Source: Chitinophaga pinensis
GTDB lineage: Bacteria; Bacteroidota; Bacteroidia; SXHM01
Direction: 5' to 3'
DNA length: 36,632 nt
NCBI GenBank assembly: GCA_945870105.1
Contig: CAMBRL010000017.1
Coordinates: 1 to 36,632, forward strand
Made by a program: the position numbers and the translations under genes. Numbering within the stretch: position 1 is the stretch's first letter; each line of letters starts with the position of its first letter. The notes beneath the pieces are model-generated. The model ran no database searches, had not been told where the DNA came from, and saw only the letters and a list, made by a program, of their open reading frames with translations. Positions 1 through 7,438 of this stretch are shown here, piece by piece.

Positions 1-1119
1 CTCCAATTCCGCATTTGCCATTTGCGAAGCAAGCGTTCTTTTCCATATCAAATCATACAAGCGTTGCTCAGAAGCATCTGCACCTGCCTCATGGTTTTCC
101 ATGTAAGTAGGACGGATTGCTTCGTGGGCTTCCTGCGCACCTTTTGAAGTGGATTTGTATTGCTTAATATTTACATACTCTATACCGAACGAGCGGGTAA
201 TTTCTTTCTCTGCTGCTGTCAGCGCTGTTTCAGAAAGGTTTACCGAGTCGGTTCTCATGTAGGTTATTTTTCCTGACTCGTATAATTTCTGGGCAACCGT
301 CATGGTTCTTGAAACGGAGAAACCTAATTTACGACTGGCTTCCTGCTGCAAGGTTGAAGTTGTAAAAGGTGCGGAAGGGCTTTTCTTTGAAGGCTTCTTC
401 TCCAGATCTTCCACTGTAAATTCTGAACTTGCACAGGCATCCAAAAACTTCTGCGCTTCTTCTTTAGTCTTATATTTTTTCGGAAGTTCAGCTTTTACCT
501 GTGATTTTTTTCCGTCTTTATTTATTTCGAAAATGGCAACAACGCGGTAAAAGAATTCTGATTTATGATTGATGATTTCGCGCTCGCGTTCTACTATTAA
601 ACGAACTGCAACGCTTTGCACACGACCCGCTGAAAGATTTGGTTTTACCTTTTTCCAAAGAATGGGCGAAAGCTCAAAACCTACCAAACGGTCAAGTATT
701 CTGCGGGCTTGTTGCGCATTCACCAGGTTAATATCAATGGTGCGCGGATTGTCAATTGCTTTTAAAATAGCAGGCTTGGTAATCTCGTGAAAAACGATGC
801 GTCTTGTTTTTTTCTCGTCTAATTTAAGTGCCTCAAACAGGTGCCACGAAATGGCTTCTCCTTCACGGTCCTCATCCGATGCTAACCAAACAACCTCTGC
901 ATCTTTACTTAGTTTTTTCAGTTCGTTTACCACTGCTTTTTTGTCGGCAGGAACTTCGTAAGTAGGAGCAAATTTATTGTTGATGTCCACATTCAATCCT
1001 TTTTTGGGGAGGTCGCGGATGTGTCCAAAACTTGATTTAACTAAATAATCTTTTCCGAGGTAACCCTCAATAGTTTTTGCCTTGGCAGGCGACTCAACGA
1101 TGACAAGATTTTTAGGCAT
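1..1119 (-). CDS. topA: DNA topoisomerase I (type IA), N-terminal part, cut by window edge
   Basis: Relaxes negatively supercoiled DNA by nicking one strand through a 5'-phosphotyrosine. The 373 visible residues begin MPKNLVIVESPAKAKTIEGY, the standard TopA start, and open a Toprim domain. The acidic metal-binding motif SDEDREGEA lies at residues 81-89, and the catalytic tyrosine is Y287 in GKITYMRTDS. The conserved SAGRVQSVAVRLIVERE segment is at 163-179. No stop occurs before base 1, so the C-terminal half, including any zinc-binding repeats, lies outside the window. It is read towards the left edge and is preceded by a 123-nt gap with a possible promoter and a dispersed repeat. Identification is secure. 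Confidence 0.97.
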   Translation of the reverse strand, partial: MPKNLVIVESPAKAKTIEGYLGKDYLVKSSFGHIRDLPKKGLNVDINNKFAPTYEVPADKKAVVNELKKLSKDAEVVWLASDEDREGEAISWHLFEALKLDEKKTRRIVFHEITKPAILKAIDNPRTIDINLVNAQQARRILDRLVGFELSPILWKKVKPNLSAGRVQSVAVRLIVEREREIINHKSEFFYRVVAIFEINKDGKKSQVKAELPKKYKTKEEAQKFLDACASSEFTVEDLEKKPSKKSPSAPFTTSTLQQEASRKLGFSVSRTMTVAQKLYESGKITYMRTDSVNLSETALTAAEKEITRSFGIEYVNIKQYKSTSKGAQEAHEAIRPTYMENHEAGADASEQRLYDLIWKRTLASQMANAELE

Positions 1120-1152
1120 ATACAGTTTTCGTTCTTATTTTTTTTGAAGGTG

Positions 1153-1185
1153 CAAAGAAAAGCATTTAGAAATTGAAAATGCAAA
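1153..1185 (-). promoter_or_regulatory. Possible topA promoter
   Basis: On the minus strand TTTG (1182-1185) is followed after 21 nt by TTTCTTTG (1153-1160), a one-base variant of the Bacteroidota -7 element TAnnTTTG. It lies about 35 nt upstream of the topA ATG, with an A-rich leader between. The variant base at the strongly conserved A keeps this tentative. Confidence 0.35.
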
Positions 1186-1200
1186 TGTTGTTTAAAAGTG

Positions 1201-1223
1201 ATGGAACACGGATGACGCGGATT
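1201..1223. repeat. Dispersed intergenic repeat, copy 1
   Basis: This 23-nt segment (GGATGACGCGGATT core) matches 22 of 23 positions of the inverted sequence at 6332-6354. The copies lie in two intergenic gaps 5 kb apart. It continues into GGGCGGATT, a second GCGGATT-like unit. It resembles the short GCGGATT-type repeats scattered through many Bacteroidota genomes, but the function is unknown. Confidence 0.6.
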
Positions 1224-1242
1224 GGGCGGATTGTCGCTGATT

Positions 1243-2205
1243 TTAAGCCAAAAATTCTATTTCAAAAATGCTGCCGCTGGGCTGGTTATTGCGGATTTGA
1301 ATTGTTCCTTGATGACGTTCCACCAGATTTTTAACAATGTATAATCCCAAGCCTGTGCCTTTAGATTTGCGGGTATCTTCATTACCGATGCGGTAAAATT
1401 TTTCAAACACTTTTTGCTTTTCTTCGTCAGGAATTCCTGAGCCGGAATCTAAAACTGATAGTGTTATTTTATTGTTTTTTTGAGAAAGAGACACGAGGCA
1501 TCGTGTCTCTACGGGCGAATATTTCAACGCATTTTCAAGCAGGTTTACAACAATTGACGTGAATGCTAATTTATCTGCCTGCATATTTATTCCTTGTTGA
1601 ATTTCGGTTTTCAGGCGTTTGTTTTCGGGATGGGTTGCAACTATCTGGGCAATTAAATCGGAAAGATTTACTTCTTCAAAATAGAGCATATAATCACTGC
1701 GGTCAATTTTGGTGGCGAGCAAAAGATTTTCAACCAGACTGCCTAAACGGTCAGTATCTGCAATGGCTCTGGCAAGTATTTCGTTTTGTTTTTCGCGCTC
1801 CAGTTCGCGCTTTTGCAAGGTTTGTAAATAAAGTTTAACGGAAGCAATCGGTGATTTTAATTCGTGCGTTACAGCCAGCAAAAAATTCTTCTGCTGACGT
1901 GCCAGCGAAACTTCTTTGCGGAAGCTTTGCAAGGTTTGCCATACACCTATTGCCAGCAAAATAAAAAAAACGCTTCCCTCGCCCAACACCATCCAGATGC
2001 GTGAATATAGTTTCTGGTCAAGATTGGCTTTTTCAATGAGCAACTCCGGGCTGCCTTCATGCGCCAATGTTAGTATTTCTAATTTCAGATTATAAATTTC
2101 GGAATTGAGTTGCACTAGACTGTATGCCCACCAGCAAAACTGAATGAAGACATAAGCCACCAAGATATAGAACAGTAATAAAGCGCGGGGAAATTTCTTT
2201 TGCAC
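1243..2205 (-). CDS. Sensor histidine kinase, membrane-bound, orphan
   Basis: A two-component sensor kinase of 320 residues. Membrane segments are near residues 9-30 and 72-92 and flank a short extracytoplasmic loop of about 40 residues, too small for a known sensor domain. The H box AVTHELKSPIASVKLY gives the phospho-acceptor H114. The ATPase domain shows the N box NLLENALKYS (221-230), G1 DSGSGIP (253-259), the F box FEKFYRIG and G2 GTGLGLYIV. Start is GTG; a perfect TAnnTTTG element ends only 4 nt before it. No response regulator is encoded anywhere in the window, so the partner must be elsewhere. The extracytoplasmic signal is unknown. It could share regulation with topA downstream, but a 123-nt gap separates them. 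Confidence 0.93.
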   Translation of the reverse strand: MQKKFPRALLLFYILVAYVFIQFCWWAYSLVQLNSEIYNLKLEILTLAHEGSPELLIEKANLDQKLYSRIWMVLGEGSVFFILLAIGVWQTLQSFRKEVSLARQQKNFLLAVTHELKSPIASVKLYLQTLQKRELEREKQNEILARAIADTDRLGSLVENLLLATKIDRSDYMLYFEEVNLSDLIAQIVATHPENKRLKTEIQQGINMQADKLAFTSIVVNLLENALKYSPVETRCLVSLSQKNNKITLSVLDSGSGIPDEEKQKVFEKFYRIGNEDTRKSKGTGLGLYIVKNLVERHQGTIQIRNNQPSGSIFEIEFLA

Positions 2206-2209
2206 GCGG

Positions 2210-2217
2210 CAAAGGTA
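2210..2217 (-). promoter_or_regulatory. -7 promoter element TACCTTTG of the histidine kinase gene
   Basis: Minus-strand TACCTTTG is an exact TAnnTTTG match. Only 4 nt (CCGC) separate it from the GTG start at 2205, so transcription would begin at or next to the start codon and the mRNA would be leaderless. No clear -33 TTG at the usual distance was found. Confidence 0.5.
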
Positions 2218-2284
2218 AGAGCCTGTTTAAATTTTAGTTGTTATTTTTTGAATGGTAAAGAGTTTGTGAAAGTTGTCTTAGTCG

Positions 2285-5242
2285 CTATTTAGTATTTACT
2301 TTCTTCTCAAGCTCCAACAACATCTTTTTCAGTTCAGCTATTTCACTTTTTAGTTCAGTATTTTCTGATGAAACGGCACTACCTGATTTCAGTTTTTCAA
2401 TTTCTTCTTTCAGTTCTGCTATCTCTTTATCTTTTTCAATTTTTAATTCTTTGATTGCTCCAACGGCTAAAATACCAAAACTTGAATATCCCAAAGCTTT
2501 TACCTTGAAATCGTATCTGTCATCAGCTGTTTCAGAAACTATTGATGGAAAATATTTTTCAACTTCCTGAGCAATAAATCCTATCTCTTTATCTTTTCTG
2601 TCTTGATTAATAAAGTCGTAATTTACAACATCTAATTTTATCAAACGATCTAAGATATTTTCTTCTTTCTCGATATTTTCCTTTAGTCGCCTGTCTGAAT
2701 AAAAATCCCAATTATTATCTCCGTCATAACTTGCATAACTAGTGCCGTTAGTATGTTGTATTCTCATGTTAAGATTTGTACTTTGGCTATTAAAAAATCG
2801 AAAACCATCATTACCAGCCCCTCGATCAATCTGAATTTGCCATCTGTTATCAATATCATTATAAAGCCCAACAGTATTTCCGCTTCCCATCAACACATAC
2901 CTTCCATCGATTGTAAAACCATCCCATCCCCCTTCATTTCCATAAGTTGATACAGAGCCATACTCACCGCCATCTGCTGTAACAGATTGAATTCCTGTTC
3001 CGTGAGATTCAAAAAATAAACCCTGATTACCTGAAACACGAAACCATCCGCCATCTGCATAAATATCACCAGAAACATGTAATTTATAACCCGGGCCTGA
3101 GTTGCCAATACCAACATTACCGTTTGTTCCAAGTATACGCATACGTTCATTGGTTCCATTTGCATAAAACCTAATGTCTGCGGCTGTGCCACCTGTGCTG
3201 TTATAGTTTATATACATTCCATCCTGCGTAGCAGTTGAATTATTCTGTAAAACGCGTATGTTTGCATATACATCCGTTGAACTTCCGAAAAGAACCGGAA
3301 CCCCCGTCATTCTCAGATCTGCATTTCCTGCCAAATTGATATCCCCTGCAACATCTAATTTATAACCAGGTGCGTTGGATCCTATACCCAGATTACCGCC
3401 TGTTGTTAAGCGCATCCCTTCGGTTGCCCCATTATAATAAAAAATAGTGTTTAGGGCTCGAAGACCTAAATCTTTCCATGCCACTGCAGGTGCAAGTGCC
3501 GAAATATAACCGGCATTATTGCTAGTATTATAGCTGAGCGCAATCGCTCCACCGGTGGTTCCTGCCTGGCCTACAACAAAATTACCGTCCGACCATGCAG
3601 AAGTATTTCCATCGTTACTGCTGGTTACTACATGTAACTTACCGGCTGGGGTTGTTGTTCCTATACCCAAACTGCCTGCATTTAAAGTCATTTGGTCAGC
3701 ATTATTGTGTCTGAAGCTGATTACTTGCCCGGTTGCTGAGTTTAGTAGTGTTTGCCCAACATTAGACTGCAATAGTCCGTAATTGCCAAGCAATGAGTGG
3801 TCTAAAGCTTCGTGCCCCCAGTATGCATAGGTATTGGCTGCTGGCCAGGTTCCTGTTTCGGCTAAACCAAGGCGGGCATTGATGGTGCCTGAGTTGGGCA
3901 TATCCAGTCTGAATGACGGTGTGGATGTGCCAATTCCAATATTAGCCTCATCATTATACAAAAATGAGTTGGCCACCCATAATCCCGAGCCTGAATTGTA
4001 GCGTAATGTTTGTCCGTTTATGCCATTGGGTATGTTGGGTGAAACTATTGCTACCGTTGAGGTGCTGGTAGCTTTTATAATGTATTGTACATATGCATTT
4101 TCGGGGCGGCTTTCGGTTGAAGTGGCACCTGTTGCTGCTCCAGATGTTACATTAAACCCGTGACTATGGTCGGCAATGGAATGTGTATGGGCACCGGTGG
4201 TGGTGGTATTGCGTGCTTGTATCCAGTGTCGGTGATTGGGCATATAAACATTGTGTGTATGATTACCGGCATTAGCAGTGAAATTATAGTTTGCATAAGT
4301 TCCATTATCTGCGCCAAAACTAGGTCCCGAACCTCCTGAAACATTATAATCATCCTGACGGGTGGTCATTCCATGGTTATGGTCACCTGCTGCTGCAACT
4401 GGAAAATTATTGTTCCAATAACCAACATATCCATCAGAATATGTATTTCCTGAACCATCACCCTGCCCGCTGCCAACAACTGAGGCATTATCAATGCTCC
4501 ACCAATTGCCCCAGCTATGTGCGTGATCGCCATTGGAAGCAGCTGTTAACGCTCCCGACCCTGCAGAAGTTCCTGCAACATTGTGCGTATGTCCAATAGT
4601 TGCATCTGCTTGCACGCTGCCTAAAGCGTTGCCTGTTCCGCCTCCGGCATTGCTTGCTGTGCGTGAGGCGTTGTCGGGATCCCTGCCTGCTGCACCATCA
4701 ACACCTCTTGGAAAGCGCCCGCGTAAATCAGGTATATGAAAGGTAGTGCTTCCGTTGCCTGTTCCCCAAGTTGTACCTATAGCAGCAAATAAAGCAGCAT
4801 AAGTGCCGGCCCTTAAAGGAGTTTGTCCGTCACAAAGCAACCAGCCTGTGGGTATGCTTGGTCCGGCAAAGGGTACAATGGTACCAATTGGGGTTTGTTC
4901 CATATTTACAGGTACCCACTGTGTTCCGTCATGGTATTCTAAACCTAGTGAGTTGCTGTTAAATCGAAGATAACCGGCAACACCTGTTGGGCGCTGTAAG
5001 GTGGTTCCGTTAGGGAGGTGTACAGCATCGGTGCTGATTATATCTAGTTTTACAAGAGGTGCGGTAGTGCCGATACCCACATTACCTGTCCCTTTAGGCA
5101 TCAGATTTAAATCTTGATTGGTGTTAGAACCGGAGGCATAAATACTATTGTAACCAAAACCGATACCTTGAGTTCCATTGGTATGACGAAATTCAACTCC
5201 GGCTGCGGCTGGCGAAGAAGTATTGGTAACGTATAAAGGCAC
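2285..5242 (-). CDS. Tail-collar/S74 chaperone fibre-like surface protein, 3' portion after a frameshift
   Basis: The larger, C-terminal part (985 residues) of a fibre-like protein. It contains repeats of the form GIGTTxPxxKLxV (around residue 56 and four more further on), and a phage tail-collar domain near 118-183 (IGTIVPFAGPSIPTGWLLCDG, then PDLRGRFPRGVDG). A long His-rich stretch follows with HTH, HAH, HNH, HRH and HSH motifs, which in phage fibres bind metal along the trimer axis. The C-terminus is an intramolecular chaperone of endosialidase (S74): SDRRLKENI starts at residue 849, with the Ser and the Lys five residues later forming the expected self-cleavage dyad. A Lys/Glu coiled coil ends the protein. 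The GTG at 5242 is only an ORF limit; the true start is the MKKLLLLCLS of the upstream piece. No T9SS tail is present, so its export route is unclear. Confidence 0.85.
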   Translation of the reverse strand: MPLYVTNTSSPAAAGVEFRHTNGTQGIGFGYNSIYASGSNTNQDLNLMPKGTGNVGIGTTAPLVKLDIISTDAVHLPNGTTLQRPTGVAGYLRFNSNSLGLEYHDGTQWVPVNMEQTPIGTIVPFAGPSIPTGWLLCDGQTPLRAGTYAALFAAIGTTWGTGNGSTTFHIPDLRGRFPRGVDGAAGRDPDNASRTASNAGGGTGNALGSVQADATIGHTHNVAGTSAGSGALTAASNGDHAHSWGNWWSIDNASVVGSGQGDGSGNTYSDGYVGYWNNNFPVAAAGDHNHGMTTRQDDYNVSGGSGPSFGADNGTYANYNFTANAGNHTHNVYMPNHRHWIQARNTTTTGAHTHSIADHSHGFNVTSGAATGATSTESRPENAYVQYIIKATSTSTVAIVSPNIPNGINGQTLRYNSGSGLWVANSFLYNDEANIGIGTSTPSFRLDMPNSGTINARLGLAETGTWPAANTYAYWGHEALDHSLLGNYGLLQSNVGQTLLNSATGQVISFRHNNADQMTLNAGSLGIGTTTPAGKLHVVTSSNDGNTSAWSDGNFVVGQAGTTGGAIALSYNTSNNAGYISALAPAVAWKDLGLRALNTIFYYNGATEGMRLTTGGNLGIGSNAPGYKLDVAGDINLAGNADLRMTGVPVLFGSSTDVYANIRVLQNNSTATQDGMYINYNSTGGTAADIRFYANGTNERMRILGTNGNVGIGNSGPGYKLHVSGDIYADGGWFRVSGNQGLFFESHGTGIQSVTADGGEYGSVSTYGNEGGWDGFTIDGRYVLMGSGNTVGLYNDIDNRWQIQIDRGAGNDGFRFFNSQSTNLNMRIQHTNGTSYASYDGDNNWDFYSDRRLKENIEKEENILDRLIKLDVVNYDFINQDRKDKEIGFIAQEVEKYFPSIVSETADDRYDFKVKALGYSSFGILAVGAIKELKIEKDKEIAELKEEIEKLKSGSAVSSENTELKSEIAELKKMLLELEKKVNTK

Positions 5243-5843
5243 CTGTTGTATGAGTTCCAGTGCGCGCAGCAGATGCGATATCTAATAGGTTTACAGGTGA
5301 AGTATTACCTATACCCACATTGCCTCCCGATGCTATGCGCATACGCTCAAACCCACTTGTAGACAATACAAAATCTTTGACATCGGTGGTGCCAATAAAA
5401 TTGTTGTTGGCAGCAACACCAATAGCAGATGTGGAGGGGGCGGTTCCCGTATTGCCTGCTAATGTCCAGGCATTGGCTGTGCCCCCTGTAACCAACCTTA
5501 CCCAGTTGGGGGTGCCCGAGGTTCCGGCATTGTAGTAAAATCCTTCTATTACATTGTTGGGTGCCGTGCCGGCTGTGTTGGTATTGTAAACCAGCAAACC
5601 GGTAGCGGGGTTGGTGATTGGTCCTGCAGTATTTGTTGCGGTAAGCAGCACTCTTGGGGCTAAAAAACCCTGCGTTGCTATTGCATCTGAATTGAGCTGC
5701 AACAAGGCACTGGCATCAATGGTTGTATTGCCCTCATAATCTACCAATAATCCGGTAGTTTTTATATTGATTGCATCGGTTTGAGCCTGCAAAAGAGTAG
5801 TAAAACCAAGGGTGCTGAGGCAAAGTAGTAGTAGCTTTTTCAT
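5193..5843 (-). CDS. Fibre-like surface protein, 5' portion with signal peptide, truncated by frameshift
   Basis: This is the N-terminal 216 residues of the same gene. It starts MKKLLLLCLSTLGFTTLLQA with a Sec signal peptide and cleavage near AQT. It then has segments such as LLVYNTNTAG and VIEGFYYNAGTSGTPNW that are typical of Bacteroidota tail-fibre-domain proteins, and a NVGIGNTSPVNLLDI repeat. At codon 201 (5243-5241) the sense moves to the +1 frame, where PLYVTNTSSPAAAGVEF continues the protein. The rest of this frame (AFIRYQYFF...) is nonsense to the stop at 5193. ATG 5843 was chosen over the upstream in-frame ATG at 5963 because it begins the signal peptide and lies just after a TAGTTTTG promoter element. 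The restored protein would be about 1185 residues. Confidence 0.8.
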   Translation of the reverse strand: MKKLLLLCLSTLGFTTLLQAQTDAINIKTTGLLVDYEGNTTIDASALLQLNSDAIATQGFLAPRVLLTATNTAGPITNPATGLLVYNTNTAGTAPNNVIEGFYYNAGTSGTPNWVRLVTGGTANAWTLAGNTGTAPSTSAIGVAANNNFIGTTDVKDFVLSTSGFERMRIASGGNVGIGNTSPVNLLDIASAARTGTHTTGAFIRYQYFFASRSRS

Positions 5844-5864
5844 AATTATGATATTATATTGATG

Positions 5865-5872
5865 CAAAACTA
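5865..5872 (-). promoter_or_regulatory. -7 promoter element TAGTTTTG of the fibre-like gene
   Basis: Minus-strand TAGTTTTG matches TAnnTTTG exactly, 21 nt upstream of ATG 5843. A TTG (in GATTG) lies 24 nt further upstream, slightly beyond the usual spacing. The short AT-rich leader lacks a Shine-Dalgarno sequence, as is normal in this phylum. Confidence 0.55.
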
Positions 5873-6248
5873 ATACACAAACAATTAAAAATTTTACAAT
5901 CTTTTTGCAATTTGTAAGTTTCCAACTGCTAATAACACACTGCCGGCAGGTTAATGTTACCAACTGGCATTGCTATAAATTAACAACAATGACTTTAAGT
6001 TTACACAGCAAACAGCTAAGGATGCCGATGTCTGTAATGAATACAATCGGGTGTGCAGAAATAAAAGATGGTAGTTTTTGCTTTGGGGTAAATAGCTGAC
6101 AGGTTTAACAGCTGAAGGTTTTTGTATTTAAAAGAGGCTTTTAGTTAACATATTGTGGTTTTTCTTGCACATACTGTTATCCTTATACATACATGATGCG
6201 TACCGATATACACATTATGTTACCTAATTTGCTCACGTATGTTATAAA
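5873..6248. other. Gene-free intergenic stretch
   Basis: Between the fibre-like gene and the deoxyhypusine-synthase-like gene I see no credible coding sequence. A 64-codon plus-strand frame at 5905-6099 has no recognisable protein, no promoter element and an unusual composition, and looks random. The stretch is AT-rich, with no tRNA-like fold or obvious riboswitch. A perfect hairpin and a dispersed repeat follow on its right side. Confidence 0.5.
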
Positions 6249-6290
6249 ACAACCGCTTGAAGTGGTTCTGCAACCACTTCAAGCGGTTGT
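6249..6290 (-). terminator. Perfect 19-bp hairpin, likely terminator for the deoxyhypusine-synthase-like gene
   Basis: Arms 6249-6267 (ACAACCGCTTGAAGTGGTT) and 6272-6290 are exact inverse complements around a 4-nt loop. On the minus strand the hairpin lies 67 nt past the stop at 6358 and is followed by TTTTATAA, a weak U-tract. The unusually long perfect stem also suits a mobile palindromic repeat that has been co-opted as a terminator. Confidence 0.6.
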
Positions 6291-6331
6291 AGAACAGCAT
6301 AGTGTTAATTTATAACCTCAGTTTCAGATTA

Positions 6332-6354
6332 AATCCGCGTCATCCGCGTTCCAT
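6332..6354. repeat. Dispersed intergenic repeat, copy 2 (inverted)
   Basis: The inverse complement matches 22 of 23 bases of 1201-1223 (one A/G difference). It sits 3 nt from the stop of the deoxyhypusine-synthase-like gene. Confidence 0.6.
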
Positions 6355-6357
6355 TAA

Positions 6358-7332
6358 CTACCACCCCAGCACCCACGCAAACATAAGCGGGGCACAAATA
6401 GTAGCATCACTCTCCACAATAAATTTGGGCGTATGGATATCTAATTTACCCCAGGTAATTTTTTCGTTGGGCACAGCGCCTGAGTACGAACCATAGCTGG
6501 TAGTAGAATCAGAAATCTGGCAAAAATAACTCCAGAACGGAACATCGTGCCACTCTAAATCCTGATACATCATAGGCACCACACAAATAGGAAAATCACC
6601 TGCAATACCACCGCCAATCTGGAAAAAACCCACTCCTTTGCCTGCTGAATTTTCGCGATACCAGTGTGAAAGCCAAACCATGTATTCAATACCCGACTTC
6701 ATGGTGGTGGGGTTCATTTCGTTTTTAATTACATAGGATGCAAAAATGTTTCCCATCGTGCTGTCTTCCCAACCCGGACAAACAATTGGTAAATTCTTTT
6801 TAGCAGCTGCCAACATCCAACTGTCGTTAGGGTCAATTTCATAATACTGTTCCAGAACACCCGAGTTCAGCATCTTGTACATAAACTCATGCGGAAAATA
6901 ACGCTCACCGGCATCGTTGGCATCTTTCCACAGTTTGTGAATATGCTTCTGCAATCTGCGGAATGCCTCCTCTTCAGGGATGCAGGTATCGGTAACGCGG
7001 TTGTAGTGGTTTTCCAGTAAATCCCACTCGTCCTGCGGTGAAAGGTCGCGGTAGTTCGGCACACGCTTGTAGTGGCTGTGCGCCACCAAATTCATAATAT
7101 CTTCTTCAAGGTTGGCACCTGTGCACGAAATAATCTGCACCTTATCCTGACGAATCATTTCGGCCAGTGATTTTCCCAACTCGGCAGTGCTCATAGCACC
7201 GGCAAGGGTAATCATCATTTTTCCGCCTTCCAGCAAATGGGTTTCGTATCCTTTGGCAGCATCAACCAGCGCAGCTGAGTTAAAGTGCAGGTAGTGTTTT
7301 TCAATAAACTGTGAAATAGGTCCTCGTGTCAT
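6358..7332 (-). CDS. Deoxyhypusine synthase-like protein
   Basis: A 324-residue member of the deoxyhypusine synthase family, which uses NAD and spermidine to transfer or exchange an aminobutyl group. The NAD-binding region shows SCTGANLEEDIMN near residues 88-100, GVGFFQIGGGIAGDFP resembles the family's GGGxxKxH region, and the active-site lysine is in ITWGKLDIHTPKF (SWGKI in the eukaryotic enzyme). Bacteria have no eIF5A, so a true deoxyhypusine role is not expected. Relatives have been proposed to act in polyamine metabolism, for example as homospermidine synthases; the substrate here is unknown. No polyamine genes are adjacent. It has its own promoter (TATTTTTG, 7354-7361) and a strong downstream hairpin, so it is probably monocistronic. 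Confidence 0.88.
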   Translation of the reverse strand: MTRGPISQFIEKHYLHFNSAALVDAAKGYETHLLEGGKMMITLAGAMSTAELGKSLAEMIRQDKVQIISCTGANLEEDIMNLVAHSHYKRVPNYRDLSPQDEWDLLENHYNRVTDTCIPEEEAFRRLQKHIHKLWKDANDAGERYFPHEFMYKMLNSGVLEQYYEIDPNDSWMLAAAKKNLPIVCPGWEDSTMGNIFASYVIKNEMNPTTMKSGIEYMVWLSHWYRENSAGKGVGFFQIGGGIAGDFPICVVPMMYQDLEWHDVPFWSYFCQISDSTTSYGSYSGAVPNEKITWGKLDIHTPKFIVESDATICAPLMFAWVLGW

Positions 7333-7353
7333 GGTGTTTTTTTATTAGAGGCG

Positions 7354-7361
7354 CAAAAATA
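7354..7361 (-). promoter_or_regulatory. -7 promoter element TATTTTTG of the deoxyhypusine-synthase-like gene
   Basis: Exact TAnnTTTG match on the minus strand, 21 nt upstream of ATG 7332, with an A-rich leader (AATAAAAAAACACC). No clear TTG is seen at the usual -33 position, which falls within the flanking inverted repeat. Confidence 0.5.
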
Positions 7362-7368
7362 GAAATAG

Positions 7369-7434
7369 ATTGCCACAGATTCACAGATTTAAAAAAACAC
7401 AATTGCTGCGTTTAATCTGTAAATCTGTGGCAAT
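7369..7434. repeat. Imperfect inverted repeat of CACAGATT units, possible terminator after creD
   Basis: Arms 7369-7389 and 7414-7434 pair at 20 of 21 positions around a 24-nt loop. Each arm holds two copies of a CAGATT-like unit (CCACAGATTCACAGATT). The element lies 5 nt past the creD stop on the minus strand and could end that transcript, although the T-run after it is interrupted. The plus-strand side ends in seven T. The unit resembles a short repeat common in Bacteroidota intergenic DNA. Confidence 0.6.
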
Positions 7435-7438
7435 TTTT

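Noticed and set aside
5905-6099. 64-codon plus-strand frame in the gene-free stretch
   Set aside because: No homology I can recognise, no -7 element in front, and it overlaps the upstream region of the minus-strand fibre-like gene.
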